Assembly: GCF_010723735.1 (NCBI RefSeq) | Contig: NZ_BLLB01000002.1 | Span: 3,100,001 to 3,164,000 of the forward strand | DNA length: 64,000 nt | DNA from: Mycolicibacterium hippocampi | GTDB lineage: Bacteria > Actinomycetota > Actinomycetes > Mycobacteriales > Mycobacteriaceae | Direction of reading: 5' to 3' | Shown here: positions 8,129 through 18,186 of the stretch, in pieces | How positions within the stretch are numbered: the stretch's first letter is position 1 | Layout: every line of letters begins with the position of its first letter | Made by a program: the position numbers and the translations under genes | Notes under the pieces: generated by a model | Seen by the model: only the letters and a program-made list of their open reading frames with translations | Told to the model about the DNA's origin: nothing | Database searches by the model: none

Positions 8129-8865
8129 ATGCAAATCACGCCCCGCTTCTACGTCACGCAAATCCGCAACGCCGCCCACACCATCGGCGTGCCACTACCG
8201 CCGACCCTCACCAAGCAACTCGACCAAGCCGACGCGCTCGTCCACGCCGCCGAAACGATGGTCGGTATCAGCGGCGACCTCAACAGCGCCATCCTCGACG
8301 CCCTCGAAGCTGGCCGCGACTACCACAACGACCCGGCCGTGCAACGCAACGCACTCGACCGCATGATCGCCAACTTCCAGTCCCACGGCGTCACTGAAGC
8401 CGCCCAGGCCCGCGCAATGAGCCGACGCCGAGCCGCCCTCGTCGAGCACGCCGACGACATCCTCGCGGCGTGGGCAGACGCCATCGAACGGCATTCAGCT
8501 GCCCTCGCCGCAGCCGCGGCCAAACTGCCGACCCACGACCTCGCCGACACCGCGACGATCATCGCCGCCGGACTCGACGCCGTCCAACATTGGAACGACG
8601 CGCAGCACGCCATCAGGTCTGGGTCGCCGCCGCGTCAGGGTTCGCCGCGTTCGCCGCCGCTGCCCGCGTCGACACCGGGCAGCGGTATCTCATCTTCACC
8701 GATTCCGATGCCGCCACCGTCAAGCCCACGGTGGCGACCGGACGCCACGTCGACGCCTGGACCCTCGCATGCCACGGCGTGCCGCTCCATCTCGCCACCC
8801 TCGAAACCTTCACCGCACGCGTAGCTGCACACCAAAACGACGACCAGGACGTCGACGTCGCCTAG
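8129..8865 (+). pseudogene. phage-like gene interrupted by a one-base frameshift
   Basis: The first frame (from ATG 8129) encodes a helical, Ala-rich protein through about 8615 (ending DAVQHWNDAQHAI). It then turns into a Pro/Ser-rich nonsense-like tail, while the overlapping frame carries a sensible continuation (VWVAAASGFAAFAAAARVD... to 8865). Joining them needs one missing base near 8615–8630. It could be a true mutation, a sequencing error or, less likely, a programmed shift. The joined product is about 245 residues with no recognised domain. Confidence 0.5.
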
Positions 8866-9097
8866 CAGTGACGGACGCAGCGATGCACCACACAGACACC
8901 TCGCGGCCAGTGCGCGCAGAACCATTCCCGGCGCTCCGCCGCAGCGCCAGGCCGCGACGACCAAACCCAACCCACGCATGAGCCGCTCAGCACCCAGGGG
9001 GGGTGACCCTACCCCCGGTACCTCGCCGCCCCCCGAGGCATAGGCACCGCCCCCTCCGCCTCATTTTTTTCACACGCGAGCAGAAGGAATTTCCGAC

Positions 9098-9430
9098 TTG
9101 ACCGAACGCAGATTGCGCGCCGTGACGCCGGATGAGAAGGCGCCGGCGAAGCGGACTCCGCGGAAGGCCGCGCCGATGTCGGTTGTCGATGCTGCAAGGA
9201 GTGGTGATCGTCGAAAGCTGCTCGTCGCGTTGCAGTATCGGATCGCGAAGGCCATCGACGATCCGAAGACCGCGGGTCCGGCGTTCGCGGCATTGATCAA
9301 GCAGCAGCGCGATATCGCGGCCGAAATTCACGCGATCGACCTCGCTGCCGCGGGGAGCATGTCGAGAACAAGTCCGGAGTCAGTGGTTGCGACGACGCCC
9401 GACGAGCCGTGGGACGAGTCGCAGATCTAA
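9098..9430 (+). CDS. phage terminase small subunit-like protein
   Basis: 110 residues from TTG 9098 preceded by AAGGA. The central part (DAARSGDRRKLLVALQYRIA, then AIDDPKTAGPAFAALIKQQR, and AAEIHAID) matches the pattern of mycobacteriophage small terminases, which bind packaging sites on phage DNA. No large terminase follows: the next gene is the unrelated CHAT protein, so the packaging module is broken off here. Confidence 0.6.
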   Translation: MTERRLRAVTPDEKAPAKRTPRKAAPMSVVDAARSGDRRKLLVALQYRIAKAIDDPKTAGPAFAALIKQQRDIAAEIHAIDLAAAGSMSRTSPESVVATTPDEPWDESQI

Positions 9431-9496
9431 GCGAGTGTTGTGGGGGCAGTCGGCAGGCCGGTAGACGGCGGCGCAACCGCCAACTGCATGCCTAAC

Positions 9497-9545
9497 TCCT
9501 AGTCGCGGTGGAGGTCCCCTACAGGAGGACCACACGCGACTAGGA
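9497..9545. other. 49-nt hairpin upstream of the CHAT gene
   Basis: Arms 9497–9507 and 9535–9545 are perfect 11-bp inverted repeats, and an inner 5-bp stem (9513–9517 with 9527–9531) continues the helix. It lies 43 bases before the CHAT start. It could terminate transcription from the phage genes, act as a regulator-binding palindrome, or belong to a 5' leader; the sequence alone does not decide. Confidence 0.5.
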
Positions 9546-9587
9546 TCCGCAGACGAATTCATTCAACCCCATGAAAAGGCAGTCTTG

Positions 9588-12068
9588 ATGCCCGACGAAA
9601 TCGTTACCGCCTTCGAAGCGGGGAAGAGGCGGGCTGGAAACGCTAGCGTGTTCGAGGCACCGCCCGCGCACGAGCGTGGGAAGCAAATGGTTCGGGAGGC
9701 TAGAGAGCCTCAAGATTATCTAGCAGCTGCCGAGCAACTCGGGTTCGCCTACCAAATCGCCGGGAACTACGGATTCACTGGAGAGCAATTCGACATCCTC
9801 GACGTCATGGGCTCGATCTATGCGCGTTACCCCTCAATGGATGGGGATGCAGCGAGCGTTGAGGCATCAAAATGGATGCGGCGCGCTGGACGCGGGTTTG
9901 TCGACATCGGTGAGATGGGCAGTGCCGCTATCCCCTTCACAAACGCAGCCGTGGCGTTGCTAGAGAAATCAAGTATTACGGAGAGCGAGTTCAGACTCAT
10001 TAAGAGTCTAATTGACTTGGGATTCGAACATAAGCAGCCCGGTTCCGTCGATTGGGGCTACTCGGAAGCCGCACTCGGCATGTATTATGATCGGCTCAAA
10101 TCTTCATCTACGTCTGACAGAATCGCCAATCTCGAAGCATCAAAGGACGCGTACGACCGGGCCGCACAGATCTTTCAAACTTATGGCGAAACTGTGTCAG
10201 TCGCCTCTCAGTCAATGATATCTCGCGTAGAGATGAATCTATATCGGGAGCGTCTAAACAAAAAGATCGCAGATGCGCTTCTAGAGCACGTAACTGAACT
10301 ACCTGTAGCAGCGCAAAGATGGGCGCCAGAAATGCCCAATATGATCGCCGACAGCATTCGGAAGAATCCGACAAGTTATGGTTATGAAACTGTTCCGGAC
10401 TGGCTTCTGGAGCTTACAGATTCCTCGCCAGCCGAAGAAGACGCTGACATGTTGAGAGCGGCGCGTGACAGGCTATTGTTGGCGGTTGAAGGTGATAATG
10501 AGTCGGACTATACGGCGCGGTTGGGCTGTCGCTGGCAAGCGGCAGAAATCGATGTAAATCTGCTGCCAGCCGGCGAGGCTTATCAAAATATGCTTAACCT
10601 GATTACCGACTATGCAAGCGAATTCACCCCGGAGCAACTGATACGCCGCGGATCCTACGTTACAGGCATGGCTCGATACGTCGGAGAACAACCCCCTGTC
10701 GACTTATTGCTTGCTATCGCCGATGCGTTCGGAGAGATCAGCAGGCAACGTGACGCAAAGCGGCTTGAAATGTTCCTGCGCGAGAATCCTGCGCATATGC
10801 GCTTCGTTGCGTGCGACCTTTGTGAACACGGATTGTGGGACAGCGCTATCTCCGTGATCGAGAACTCGCGCGTGCTTCTTTACTCGACGCACGCACAAGA
10901 GTCGCGCGAGTGCGACCTCCCGTCAACTGAGCCAACTGACCCACCATCATGGGTGTACGTCATGCATTCTCCTAAGGGAACATACGTAATCGTCGGACCG
11001 GAGGACCAGCGAGGATCGGCGTCCGGCGTCTTTGTCGAAGACATCGATGGCGCCACGCTCTCGGACTTACATTTTTCCTTCGCCGATGAGTCAGTCGGTC
11101 TGATGCACGCCCAAGTCGGTGGAATGCCGAACCATTTGACAGCCGCGACGGCGAGAGCCTTTGAAATTTTAGCGCCGCTTTCCGCGGCAATACAAAGCAT
11201 GATTCCTGAAAACCGGGGAGTATGTCTCATTCTTGGTGGACTATACGTGACGCTACCTGTGAGCGCGGCGCTATGTGTTGACGACTCGGTACACTACCCC
11301 TTCGTTGTAGTCGTTCCGAGCAGAACGCACACCGTTTCTCGGCGGTACTCACTGCCTCTAGACACCGAATTCTCCGCAACCGCAATGAGTGTTCAGACTA
11401 CGTCTTGGATTCCAGATATGCCCGTTCTTACGTACCCCGATTCCGAGATCAACTCGTTGGACCACTTCCTGTCCACCGCTGGCGCTCAGGTATCGGTGGT
11501 CAATCAGGCCAGCGTCGCTGATTTCGCCGCCGCTCTCCCGCAGAGTAATCTTATTCATTTTTCTGGTCATTCAATTGCAACGGTATTCGAGCCCGAGTTC
11601 GCGTCTATGCTGTTTGAGGATGGCCCATGGGCCGTTACATTCATTCTGGCGCACAAACCAATACGCAATCTTCTTCTTGCGACGATAAGTTCGTGCCAGT
11701 CGGGTCACCAATCCACTACTGTGTTGGCGGATGAATTCTTAGGAATAAATACCGCTCTTCTGTATCGTGGCTGTCGAATCACGTTAAGCACTTTATGGCC
11801 GATATTCGATGTAGTGTCATACATCGTAACCAGCCGTTTTTATTCAGAATTAACGCATGAGGCTGAAGTGCACATCGAATCCTTATTCGAGTCATTGTCA
11901 AGGACGCAAATATGGGTGCGTACGTCGACTGCAGGCGAGATATCCGATTTTCTGAGGACGAATGGTCTAGACGTCCCTGCCATGCTGGAGAATTCTTCGG
12001 CAGAGGCTATCCTCTTCGACCATCCGCGAGTCTGGGCGGCCTATTATCTCTCGTCCCGATGCCTTTGA
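9588..12068 (+). CDS. CHAT-domain (caspase-like) protease with helical N-terminal region
   Basis: 826 residues from ATG 9588 (a TTG at 9585 is in frame). Residues 1–450 are helical with TPR-like spacing (for example YLAAAEQLGFAYQIAG and SEAALGMYYDRL) and likely act as a sensor or scaffold. Residues about 480–826 form a CHAT protease: the catalytic His lies in HFSGHS (His661, with a second His at 657) and the catalytic Cys in SSCQSG (Cys703), the standard clan CD arrangement. CHAT proteins cleave partner proteins in several bacterial immune systems. The gene is visibly A+T richer than the chromosome, with rare codons, indicating recent transfer. Before IS copy 1 inserted, the next gene at 14297 began 56 nt after its stop, suggesting an operon. 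Confidence 0.82.
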   Translation: MPDEIVTAFEAGKRRAGNASVFEAPPAHERGKQMVREAREPQDYLAAAEQLGFAYQIAGNYGFTGEQFDILDVMGSIYARYPSMDGDAASVEASKWMRRAGRGFVDIGEMGSAAIPFTNAAVALLEKSSITESEFRLIKSLIDLGFEHKQPGSVDWGYSEAALGMYYDRLKSSSTSDRIANLEASKDAYDRAAQIFQTYGETVSVASQSMISRVEMNLYRERLNKKIADALLEHVTELPVAAQRWAPEMPNMIADSIRKNPTSYGYETVPDWLLELTDSSPAEEDADMLRAARDRLLLAVEGDNESDYTARLGCRWQAAEIDVNLLPAGEAYQNMLNLITDYASEFTPEQLIRRGSYVTGMARYVGEQPPVDLLLAIADAFGEISRQRDAKRLEMFLRENPAHMRFVACDLCEHGLWDSAISVIENSRVLLYSTHAQESRECDLPSTEPTDPPSWVYVMHSPKGTYVIVGPEDQRGSASGVFVEDIDGATLSDLHFSFADESVGLMHAQVGGMPNHLTAATARAFEILAPLSAAIQSMIPENRGVCLILGGLYVTLPVSAALCVDDSVHYPFVVVVPSRTHTVSRRYSLPLDTEFSATAMSVQTTSWIPDMPVLTYPDSEINSLDHFLSTAGAQVSVVNQASVADFAAALPQSNLIHFSGHSIATVFEPEFASMLFEDGPWAVTFILAHKPIRNLLLATISSCQSGHQSTTVLADEFLGINTALLYRGCRITLSTLWPIFDVVSYIVTSRFYSELTHEAEVHIESLFESLSRTQIWVRTSTAGEISDFLRTNGLDVPAMLENSSAEAILFDHPRVWAAYYLSSRCL

Positions 12069-12154
12069 TCTGCTACCGGACAAGCACATAACCACCAGTC
12101 TGGCGCCGACTGTCAGTTCCGGTCGAAAAGTGAGCATGTAGTTCCGGTTGAAAA

Positions 12155-13409
12155 GTGAGCACTTCACCTTTCGATTGGAGAGTGATCACTGTGGAGGATT
12201 GGGCGGAGATTCGCCGGCTGTATCGGTCGGAGAAGCTGTCGCAGGCTGCGATCGCGCGGCGGCTGTCCTTGTCGCGAAACACCGTGGCCAAAGCGCTGCA
12301 GGCGGATGTACCACCGCGCTATGAGCGAGCGCCGGTGCAGACCTCGGCCTGGGCACAGATCGAACCGGCGGTGCGTGCACTGCTCACCGACTTTCCGACG
12401 ATGCCGGCGACGGTGATCGCCGAGAGGGTCGGCTGGATTGGTGGGCATTCCTGGTTCGCCGAGAACGTGACCAGGATCCGCCCCGAGTACGCGCCGCCCG
12501 ATCCGTGCGATCGGTTGGTCCATCTGGCCGGCGAGCAGGTCCAGTGCGACCTGTGGTTCCCCGGCCAGCTGGTTCCCGATCACGCCGGTGTGTTGCGGTC
12601 GTTTCCGGTGCTCGTGATGGTCGCTGCCCACTCGCGGTTCATCGCCGCGATGATGATTCCGTCGCGGGTCACCGGGGATCTGCTGGCCGGGATGTGGCAG
12701 CTCATCGCCCGCGATATCGGCGGTGTGCCGCGGAGCCTGTTGTGGGACAACGAGTCCGGGATCGGTCAACGCCGCCGCCTAGCTCAAGGGGGTGGCCGGG
12801 TTCTGTGGGGTGCTGGGCACCCGGCTGATTCAGGCCCGACCCTATGACCCCGAAACCAAGGGGGGTGGTGGAGCGGGCCAACGGCTATTTGGATACCTCG
12901 TTTCTGCCCGGGCGCACCTTCGCCTCGCCAGAGGATTTCAACGCTCAGCTGCACGACTGGCTGAGCTCGTATGCCAACCGGCGCATCCACGCGGGCACCC
13001 GGATGATCCCCGCGGATGCACTGGTCGCGGACCGGGTAGCGATGGCCGGCCTGCCGCCAGTGGCCCCGGTGACCGGCACGACGGTGACCACGCGGCTGGG
13101 CCGCGACTACTACGTCAGCCTCGGCGGCAACGCCTACTCGGTGCATCCGGAGGTGATCGGCCGGATGATCACCGTGCGGGCCAGTCTGGACCGAATCATC
13201 GCACTGTGCGGTGATCGCGTGGTCGCTGATCATGAACGACTCTGGGGAACAGCAGGATTAGTATCTGAGCCGGAACATGTGGCCGCTGCGGCGGTGCTAC
13301 GCGAGCAGTTCCGCACCCGCCCGGCTGCCGGCGCTCATCTGGATGTCAGCGTCGAAGTCGCCGATCTGAGTGCCTACGACGCGATCTTCGGAACCGGGGA
13401 GGTCGCCTG

Positions 13410-13410
<1 letters not shown>
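12155..13410 (+). pseudogene. istA: istA transposase, two +1 frameshifts
   Basis: Same sequence as the intact 417-residue IstA at 29337–30590 but with one extra G at 12788–12792 (five instead of four) and one at 12860–12865 (six instead of five). The N-terminal HTH and first catalytic Asp are in the first frame. The central part lies in another frame for about 24 codons, and the catalytic Glu region (VERANGYL) and C-terminus are in a third. As written it cannot give a functional transposase. Confidence 0.85.
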
Positions 13411-14223
<813 letters not shown>

Positions 14224-14296
14224 ACCTGCTCACTTTTCGACCGGAGCAGGCTGCTCAGGATTCGACCGGAGCCGACACCGACGATGCGCTATCTTA

Positions 14297-14977
14297 ATGA
14301 CCGTGCGTTGGTATGCTCGTCCCGACGGCGAGAGCCACCAGCTGAGGGTCACTCCGAGACTGTGGTCGATGGAAAAGTCTGATCATCCAAATCAGATTCA
14401 GCTGCGAGCATTCCTCGACGACGCCGCTCTGCTCTTATCCTCGTCTGCAATCGGTGGCCCTTGCGCACTCCGACTTGATGTGGGACTGCCGGCGGCTGTG
14501 GATCTCCTGGACAAGAGGGATCTCGACAACTATGCGAAGCCTTTGGCTACTCGCCTCAGTAACGATCGTCTGGTGTCGATTTGGTGTACCAAGCAACACG
14601 CTGAGCGATCATTCGTGAGACTCGAAGCTGCCAAAGCGCGACCCTTGCCGCCTACCGACCTTCTAGTTGTGACAACGACAGCGTCATGGGACGGTCACGC
14701 CGCGCAAGAGCAGATCGCTGAGGCGACCGCGGATCGAGCACAGTTGCCAGAGGGTCCAGTCAGGCTAGATCTGTCGTTTGTTGTCGGCCCAAGCAGGAAC
14801 TGGTTGAACCTGTGGAAGCCGACGATCGACTCACTCGGCGCGCTACTTGGGAACGATCATCCATTCCGCCCATGGAACCCGCGGGACGGCAGGGTCACCG
14901 AGTTGGCTATGCACCGAAGCGTCGACCCCTCTCTCGGATATAACGTCACAATCGGCGTATCGGCGACACCCGCCTAA
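14297..14977 (+). CDS. protein with two RusA-fold-like halves, partner candidate of the CHAT protease
   Basis: 226 residues. The first half has a beta strand (CALRLDVGLP) followed by KRDLDNYAKPLATRLSND, very like the DLDNxxKxxxDxL core of RusA Holliday-junction resolvases. The second half repeats the plan (VRLDLSFVVG, then NWLNLWKPTIDSLGALLGND) but lacks the aspartates of the DxDN motif. I therefore read it as a tandem RusA-like fold with one possibly active copy. This is by eye, not a database match. It may bind branched nucleic acid and could be the trigger or target of the CHAT protease. The only DNA between the two genes other than 56 nt is IS copy 1. Confidence 0.5.
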   Translation: MTVRWYARPDGESHQLRVTPRLWSMEKSDHPNQIQLRAFLDDAALLLSSSAIGGPCALRLDVGLPAAVDLLDKRDLDNYAKPLATRLSNDRLVSIWCTKQHAERSFVRLEAAKARPLPPTDLLVVTTTASWDGHAAQEQIAEATADRAQLPEGPVRLDLSFVVGPSRNWLNLWKPTIDSLGALLGNDHPFRPWNPRDGRVTELAMHRSVDPSLGYNVTIGVSATPA

Positions 14978-15221
14978 TATGCGTGATTCAAGGTGAGTGT
15001 TATTCGCGAGTCTATCGCCAGAAGCGGTAGACCCTTCCGCGTGGGCGGCATGGGGCAATTGCTCAACTCCAGGTTCTAAGTGCAGCGCGGCAACCACCGA
15101 TAAATGTTCCAGCTACCAGAATGCTTCTCCACTGCCGTGACGGTCGCTCGCGGTTCGGCACCCTCTGTCAGGGACTAAGGCAACTTCATTGATCCGTCAA
15201 CCCCTGTCCACGATGTACCGC

Positions 15222-16265
15222 TTAATAATGCGGAGCAACGACTTTCGGTTGCTCTGCTTGGCAAGCACTTTCGTCGATATCTATCCAGGCGTACGCGTTG
15301 ACGCCCGGATTTGCAATCAACTTTGGTGAGAATTTGCAGTCAAAGCCATGAATGTGCCCTGTAATCAAGCGAATAGCGTCCTTCAGAATCTCGAAGTCGA
15401 CAACAACTGGTAGTGATCGCACGATGCCCAGTCGCCAAGGTTCGTCTCCAGCTTTGACGGCCACTGCCTGTATCGCATGTCTGTCGTCTGGCGTGTCGAT
15501 GTAGGTCTGGAGCGTGTCGAGTCGGTACTGCTCGATATCTGCAGGAGGGTCCGCTCCGGACAACGGTCGGACTTGCCAGTCTCCGAAGATTTTCAGCAGG
15601 TCTGGAGACTCTTTGAACCGAGGGTCATCGACTTCACATTCAACCTTGATGCTGTTGAAGAGGTCGCACGTCTGATCGAGCGCCCGACGTTGCCGCCTCC
15701 TGAGTAGTCCAACGTCTCCCCTCAATACGGCGCCGAGCTGTTCCAAGAGTTGAGACATCATTGCTATCGCTTGATTCCGTTGTGCGAGCGCTGCGGAGTG
15801 CTCCGTCCCAGGAAGTGGAACGGCCAGATACGCGAAACGCGGCAATATTCGCGTCGCAGTGCCCGCAACCTTGACCGTCCGTTCCTGCCCAACAGTTAAA
15901 AGCTCGAGCGCTTTCTGGTTTAACCCAGTTCGGCGTTTGGCAATCTCGTCGGGAACTGCACCGAGTTGTGTGCCTGGCGGAATGATTGGCTGGAGCAGGC
16001 GGCCGTCCACAACGTAGGTCATAAGGTCTTGCGCACTGCCGTAGAACTCACGATTCGCTTTGATCTGGAGCTCGCGCAACCATTCGTCCCGACCTCGTCT
16101 GACGGTCAATAAGTGCGTCGCGATCGCAACGACTAAGCCCGAGACAAGGCCGGTGATGCCGAGAGGCGCTAGTTGGTCGACCCAGGCGGGCATGCCGGAT
16201 GCGGCGTCGCTCACGCTGTTCGTGGTTGCGTTGATGTCTAGACCAGCAAAGTCAGAGTTCCCCAT
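15222..16265 (-). CDS. membrane-anchored protein of unknown function
   Basis: 347 residues. One transmembrane segment near the N-terminus (about residues 32–52, LGITGLVSGLVVAIATHLL) is followed by VRRGRDEWLRELQIKANREF. That layout, a short anchor and a helical cytoplasmic region, is frequent in accessory-island proteins of unknown role. Codon use is less G+C biased than the core genes. Convergent with the RusA-like gene and ending 143 bases before attL, so it lies outside the satellite. Confidence 0.6.
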   Translation of the reverse strand: MGNSDFAGLDINATTNSVSDAASGMPAWVDQLAPLGITGLVSGLVVAIATHLLTVRRGRDEWLRELQIKANREFYGSAQDLMTYVVDGRLLQPIIPPGTQLGAVPDEIAKRRTGLNQKALELLTVGQERTVKVAGTATRILPRFAYLAVPLPGTEHSAALAQRNQAIAMMSQLLEQLGAVLRGDVGLLRRRQRRALDQTCDLFNSIKVECEVDDPRFKESPDLLKIFGDWQVRPLSGADPPADIEQYRLDTLQTYIDTPDDRHAIQAVAVKAGDEPWRLGIVRSLPVVVDFEILKDAIRLITGHIHGFDCKFSPKLIANPGVNAYAWIDIDESACQAEQPKVVAPHY

Positions 16266-16408
16266 CGGATGACGAGGCTACGGCAGGCAGACGCCAATGT
16301 CCGGACCAAACAACGATGCCCAGGCGAGTTAAGCGGATCCGGTTGGGCACGTATTGGGCATGCAGCCCCGGCCGAATGTTAAAAATAGCCTTTGATCTCT
16401 AGTAATGC

Positions 16409-16436
16409 TGGTGCGCGATACTGGGATTGAACCAGT
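16409..16436 (-). repeat. attL core (28-bp tRNA-Val 3' remnant)
   Basis: Exact copy of 32844–32871. It represents the T-arm, acceptor 3' strand and CCA end of tRNA-Val read on the minus strand. The bases on either side differ between the two copies. Confidence 0.92.
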
Positions 16437-16507
16437 TTCATTGGAGGGCCGGTGTGGAACTGTCTGACCAGCCAAGAAAGCCTCTGAACTGGCGACACGT
16501 CCGACAG

Positions 16508-16531
16508 TAACGCTGGAGCTAAGCGGAAGCA
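16508..16531 (+). repeat. direct repeat shared with the excisionase promoter region
   Basis: TAACGCTGGAG (16508–16518) and AAGCGGAAGCA (16521–16531) recur at 18153–18163 and, as GAGCGGAAGCA, at 18176–18186. One copy lies between attL and int, the other upstream of xis. They may be binding sites of the excisionase or of another element-encoded regulator. Confidence 0.4.
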
Positions 16532-16553
16532 AGTGCCGTCTGATGTAGTTTCT

Positions 16554-16572
16554 TATTGCGCGTTTATTGCGC
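16554..16572 (+). repeat. putative integrase arm-type site, left end
   Basis: A 19-bp sequence (TATTGCGCGTTTATTGCGC) with an internal direct repeat of ATTGCGC. It recurs with one change at 32777–32795 near attR, in the same orientation on the plus strand. Paired short repeats near both att cores are what tyrosine integrases of the lambda type bind with their N-terminal domain. Confidence 0.5.
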
Positions 16573-16587
16573 GGATCGGAGACGACA

Positions 16588-17712
16588 GTGACGCAGAGCA
16601 AGGCGCGACAGCGCCGCAAGTTCGGTCGCATCCGCCAATTCCACTCCGGTCGCTGGCAAGCCAGCTACACCGGCCCCGACGCCAACGTCTACATCGCGCC
16701 AAAGACATTCGACGGCAAGGTCGACGCTGAGGCATGGCTCACCGACCGACGGCGGGAGATCGACCGTGAGTTGTGGTCACCCGCCAGCGGCCAGGAGGAC
16801 AGGCCCAGCGCGCCGTTTGGTGAGTACGCCGAGGGCTGGCTGAAGCAACGGGGCATCAAGGACCGCACCCGCGAGCACTACCGGAAGCTGCTCGACAACC
16901 ACATCCTCGAGACGTTCGGCGGTGTCGAGCTGCGCGACATCACTCCAAGTGCCGTGCGCCGTTGGTACGCCACAACGGCGGTCGGCACGCCGACGATGAG
17001 GGCGCACGCCTACTCCCTGCTGAGGGCGATCATGCAGACCGCCCTGGCCGACGATCTGGTCGACAGCAACCCGTGCCGGATCTCTGGCGCTTCATCCTCT
17101 CGGCGAGTGCACAAGATCCGGCCCGCCACCCTTGCCGAACTCGAGATCATCACGAAGGCGATGCCCGACGCCTATCAAGCGTTCATCCTCATGGCCGCCT
17201 GGTTGGCGATGCGATTCGGTGAAATCACCGAGTTGCGCCGCAAGGATGTCGACCTCCGCGACGAGGTGGTCCGCGTCCGCCGCGCGGTCGTGCGCGCTGG
17301 TGACGACTTCAAGGTGACCACCCCGAAAAGCGATGCAGGCGTCCGCGACATCTCCATACCACCGCACCTGGTGCCGGTCATCGAGGACCATCTCGACACC
17401 TACGTCGGCAAGGGCCAAGCAGCACTACTGTTCCCATCGGTCGGAGACCCCGAGCGGCACCTAGCGCCGTCGGCGCTGTACCGAATGTTCTACAAGGCTC
17501 GGAAGGCGGCGGGCCGAGACGACTTGCGGGTGCACGACCTCAGACATTCGGGCGCCGTCCTCGCCGCGTCGACAGGTGCCACACTCGCGGAACTGATGGG
17601 CAGACTGGGGCATTCGTCCCCGCAGGCGGCTCTCCGTTATCAGCATGTCGCCGGCGGCCGCGACAAGCAGATCGCAGCCCTATTGTCGAAGATTGCCGCA
17701 GGCGAGAAGTGA
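16588..17712 (+). CDS. int: tyrosine recombinase / phiRv2-type integrase
   Basis: 374 residues from GTG 16588, preceded by GGAG; this start gives VTQSKARQRRKFGRIRQF, as in phiRv2 integrase. N-terminal arm-binding region, a SAM-like core-binding domain (residues about 65–150) and a catalytic domain with Arg209 (AMRFGE), His316-x2-Arg319 (HDLRHSG) and nucleophile Tyr351 (RYQH). It should catalyse recombination between attP and the 3' end of tRNA-Val. It lies directly inside attL and overlaps the next gene by 4 bases. Confidence 0.95.
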   Translation: MTQSKARQRRKFGRIRQFHSGRWQASYTGPDANVYIAPKTFDGKVDAEAWLTDRRREIDRELWSPASGQEDRPSAPFGEYAEGWLKQRGIKDRTREHYRKLLDNHILETFGGVELRDITPSAVRRWYATTAVGTPTMRAHAYSLLRAIMQTALADDLVDSNPCRISGASSSRRVHKIRPATLAELEIITKAMPDAYQAFILMAAWLAMRFGEITELRRKDVDLRDEVVRVRRAVVRAGDDFKVTTPKSDAGVRDISIPPHLVPVIEDHLDTYVGKGQAALLFPSVGDPERHLAPSALYRMFYKARKAAGRDDLRVHDLRHSGAVLAASTGATLAELMGRLGHSSPQAALRYQHVAGGRDKQIAALLSKIAAGEK

Positions 17713-18155
17713 ACGAAGAACAGTGGGAGCGGGAGTGCGCTGCGCAGACCTCTTACCTGGCGGCCCAGCTCCGAGCCTTGGACAAGCGACCCATTCAGCG
17801 CCGAAAAGCTTTTGTAGAGCATGAGATACGTTGCGCTGGGTGCGGCGATCCAGTTGTTCAAGTCCTAGCATTGGATCCGTACCGAGTACTTCGGTATCGC
17901 TCTGTAGAACTCAGCCGCGAATCGCTTCCCGCCGATATGAATCCGCGGGCACGGGCGGAGGCGATGGCAAGGCGGAAGCGTTCAATCAGGCTCGACCGTG
18001 ACTGGCTTTTCTTTCCCATCGCAGAGGGAGACGCTGAACCCGGTAGGCAGCTCGTCCAAGGCTCTTGCCGCTGTCGTGGGCAGCACAATTTCACGCTCGC
18101 CGGGATCCTCCAGCGCGAAGGCAACCGGTCTACATCACGCCCGACACGCCACTAA
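17709..18155 (+). CDS. cysteine-containing element protein, unknown
   Basis: 148 residues from GTG 17709 in a GTGA overlap with int. A CAGC pair near residue 40 and a CRC near residue 125 could form a zinc site, and the middle is Arg-rich. The arrangement resembles small phage proteins that carry a zinc-ribbon. The product may be made with integrase; role unknown. Confidence 0.55.
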   Translation: MNEEQWERECAAQTSYLAAQLRALDKRPIQRRKAFVEHEIRCAGCGDPVVQVLALDPYRVLRYRSVELSRESLPADMNPRARAEAMARRKRSIRLDRDWLFFPIAEGDAEPGRQLVQGSCRCRGQHNFTLAGILQREGNRSTSRPTRH

Positions 18156-18186
18156 CGCTGGAGTAGGGCGGAATCGAGCGGAAGCA
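18153..18186 (+). repeat. direct repeat upstream of xis
   Basis: Carries the same two words as 16508–16531, with 12 instead of 2 bases between them. It lies about 100 bases before the excisionase start and so may combine promoter and operator functions. Confidence 0.4.

Noticed and set aside
5381..9587. a further copy of the tRNA-Val att core that would show an earlier insertion at the same site
   Set aside because: I looked for the TGGTGCGCGATACTGGG word at both ends of the prophage remnant and did not find it.
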